64,000 nt of DNA from DATBLE01 sp046734335 (GTDB lineage Bacteria; Actinomycetota; Thermoleophilia; Gaiellales; Gaiellaceae), in NCBI GenBank assembly GCA_046734335.1, contig JBKPRA010000056.1, forward strand, positions 13,047-77,046, written 5' to 3'. Positions within the stretch are counted from its first letter, which is position 1; every line of letters starts with the position of its first letter. Shown here one piece after another: positions 63,905 through 64,000 of this stretch. The notes beneath the pieces were generated by a model that did not search any database, was not told the DNA's origin, and worked only from the letters and a program-made list of their open reading frames with translations. A program made the translations under genes and the position numbers.

Positions 63905-64000
63905 CATCGGCGTGGGGGCGCCCCGCCCGGGGGGCCCCCCCCCCCACCATATATTTCAAACAACAACCACAAACCCGCGAGAAACAACCCCCCACCCCAC
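63905..64000. other. Contig end of low sequence quality
   Basis: After the last stop codon the sequence turns into G and C runs (GGGGGGCCCCCCCCCCCC) and then an A/C-rich, low-GC stretch unlike anything else in the window. It is likely assembly or read-end noise and should not be annotated. No feature can be supported here. Confidence 0.6.

Overview
The window is a high-GC (roughly two-thirds G+C), densely coded stretch of a bacterial chromosome. It looks like a deep-branching Actinobacteriota member, and Thermoleophilia/Gaiellales-like is my best guess. Support comes from the GC-rich third codon positions, frequent GTG/TTG starts, a SARP/BTAD-type regulator, a long-form HPF, a LytR-CpsA-Psr protein, a DUF4239 pair, and the order comF-hpf-secA-prfB-ftsE-ftsX followed by rnr, smpB and ssrA. 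I could not run a search, so the lineage is inference. The last ~90 bases look like poor-quality contig end.

Layout. 1-7347: the tail of a peptide-transporter permease, two small exported proteins, a DUF1996 protein and a dipeptide/oligopeptide ABC transporter (binding protein, one permease, two ATPases) with no second permease beside it. 7353-10444: a small membrane protein, an orphan zinc-finger anti-sigma-like protein, and atpD-atpC without the rest of the ATP synthase operon. 10445-14204: a leader RNA candidate and metH. 14212-20947: LCP cell-wall ligase, UDP-sugar dehydrogenase, sugar nucleotidyltransferase, sugar-isomerase-like cupin, MerR regulator and ahcY. 21051-25435: a PadR regulator divergent from a methyltransferase, with twin palindromic operators between them; a manganese (yybP-ykoY) riboswitch upstream of terC plus a micro-protein; mtnA; and a second nucleotidyltransferase. 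25428-40310: the housekeeping block comF-hpf-secA-prfB (programmed +1 frameshift)-ftsEX-rnr-MFS-smpB-ssrA. 40311-46505: an accessory island bounded by repeated copies of the tmRNA 3' end. It carries a decayed cyclase, DUF2252, two DUF4239-like membrane proteins and two exported proteins, and no integrase. 46599-53649: a TOPRIM protein, LtrA, and small enzymes (ester cyclase-like, GFA-TPR fusion, acetyltransferase, SAM hydroxide adenosyltransferase, VOC protein, hydrolase, luciferase-like monooxygenase). 53682-63897: a 1083-residue membrane-spanning fusion of a SARP/BTAD regulator with a beta-propeller and a peptide-binding domain, divergent from two secreted PD40 propeller proteins, then an aminotransferase, a YCII protein, an M15 peptidase and two further secreted propeller-like proteins.

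How the genes fit together. Several themes recur. One is peptide uptake, and possibly peptide sensing: the dpp genes and the SARP-SBP fusion share the same style of family-5 binding domain. A second is SAM metabolism: metH, ahcY, mtnA and the SAM hydroxide adenosyltransferase. A third is envelope polysaccharide: LCP, ugd, nucleotidyltransferases, cupin and M15 peptidase. A fourth is translation and export quality control: hpf, secA, prfB, rnr, smpB and ssrA. The most interesting items are the SARP-propeller-SBP fusion and the island inserted at the 3' end of ssrA.
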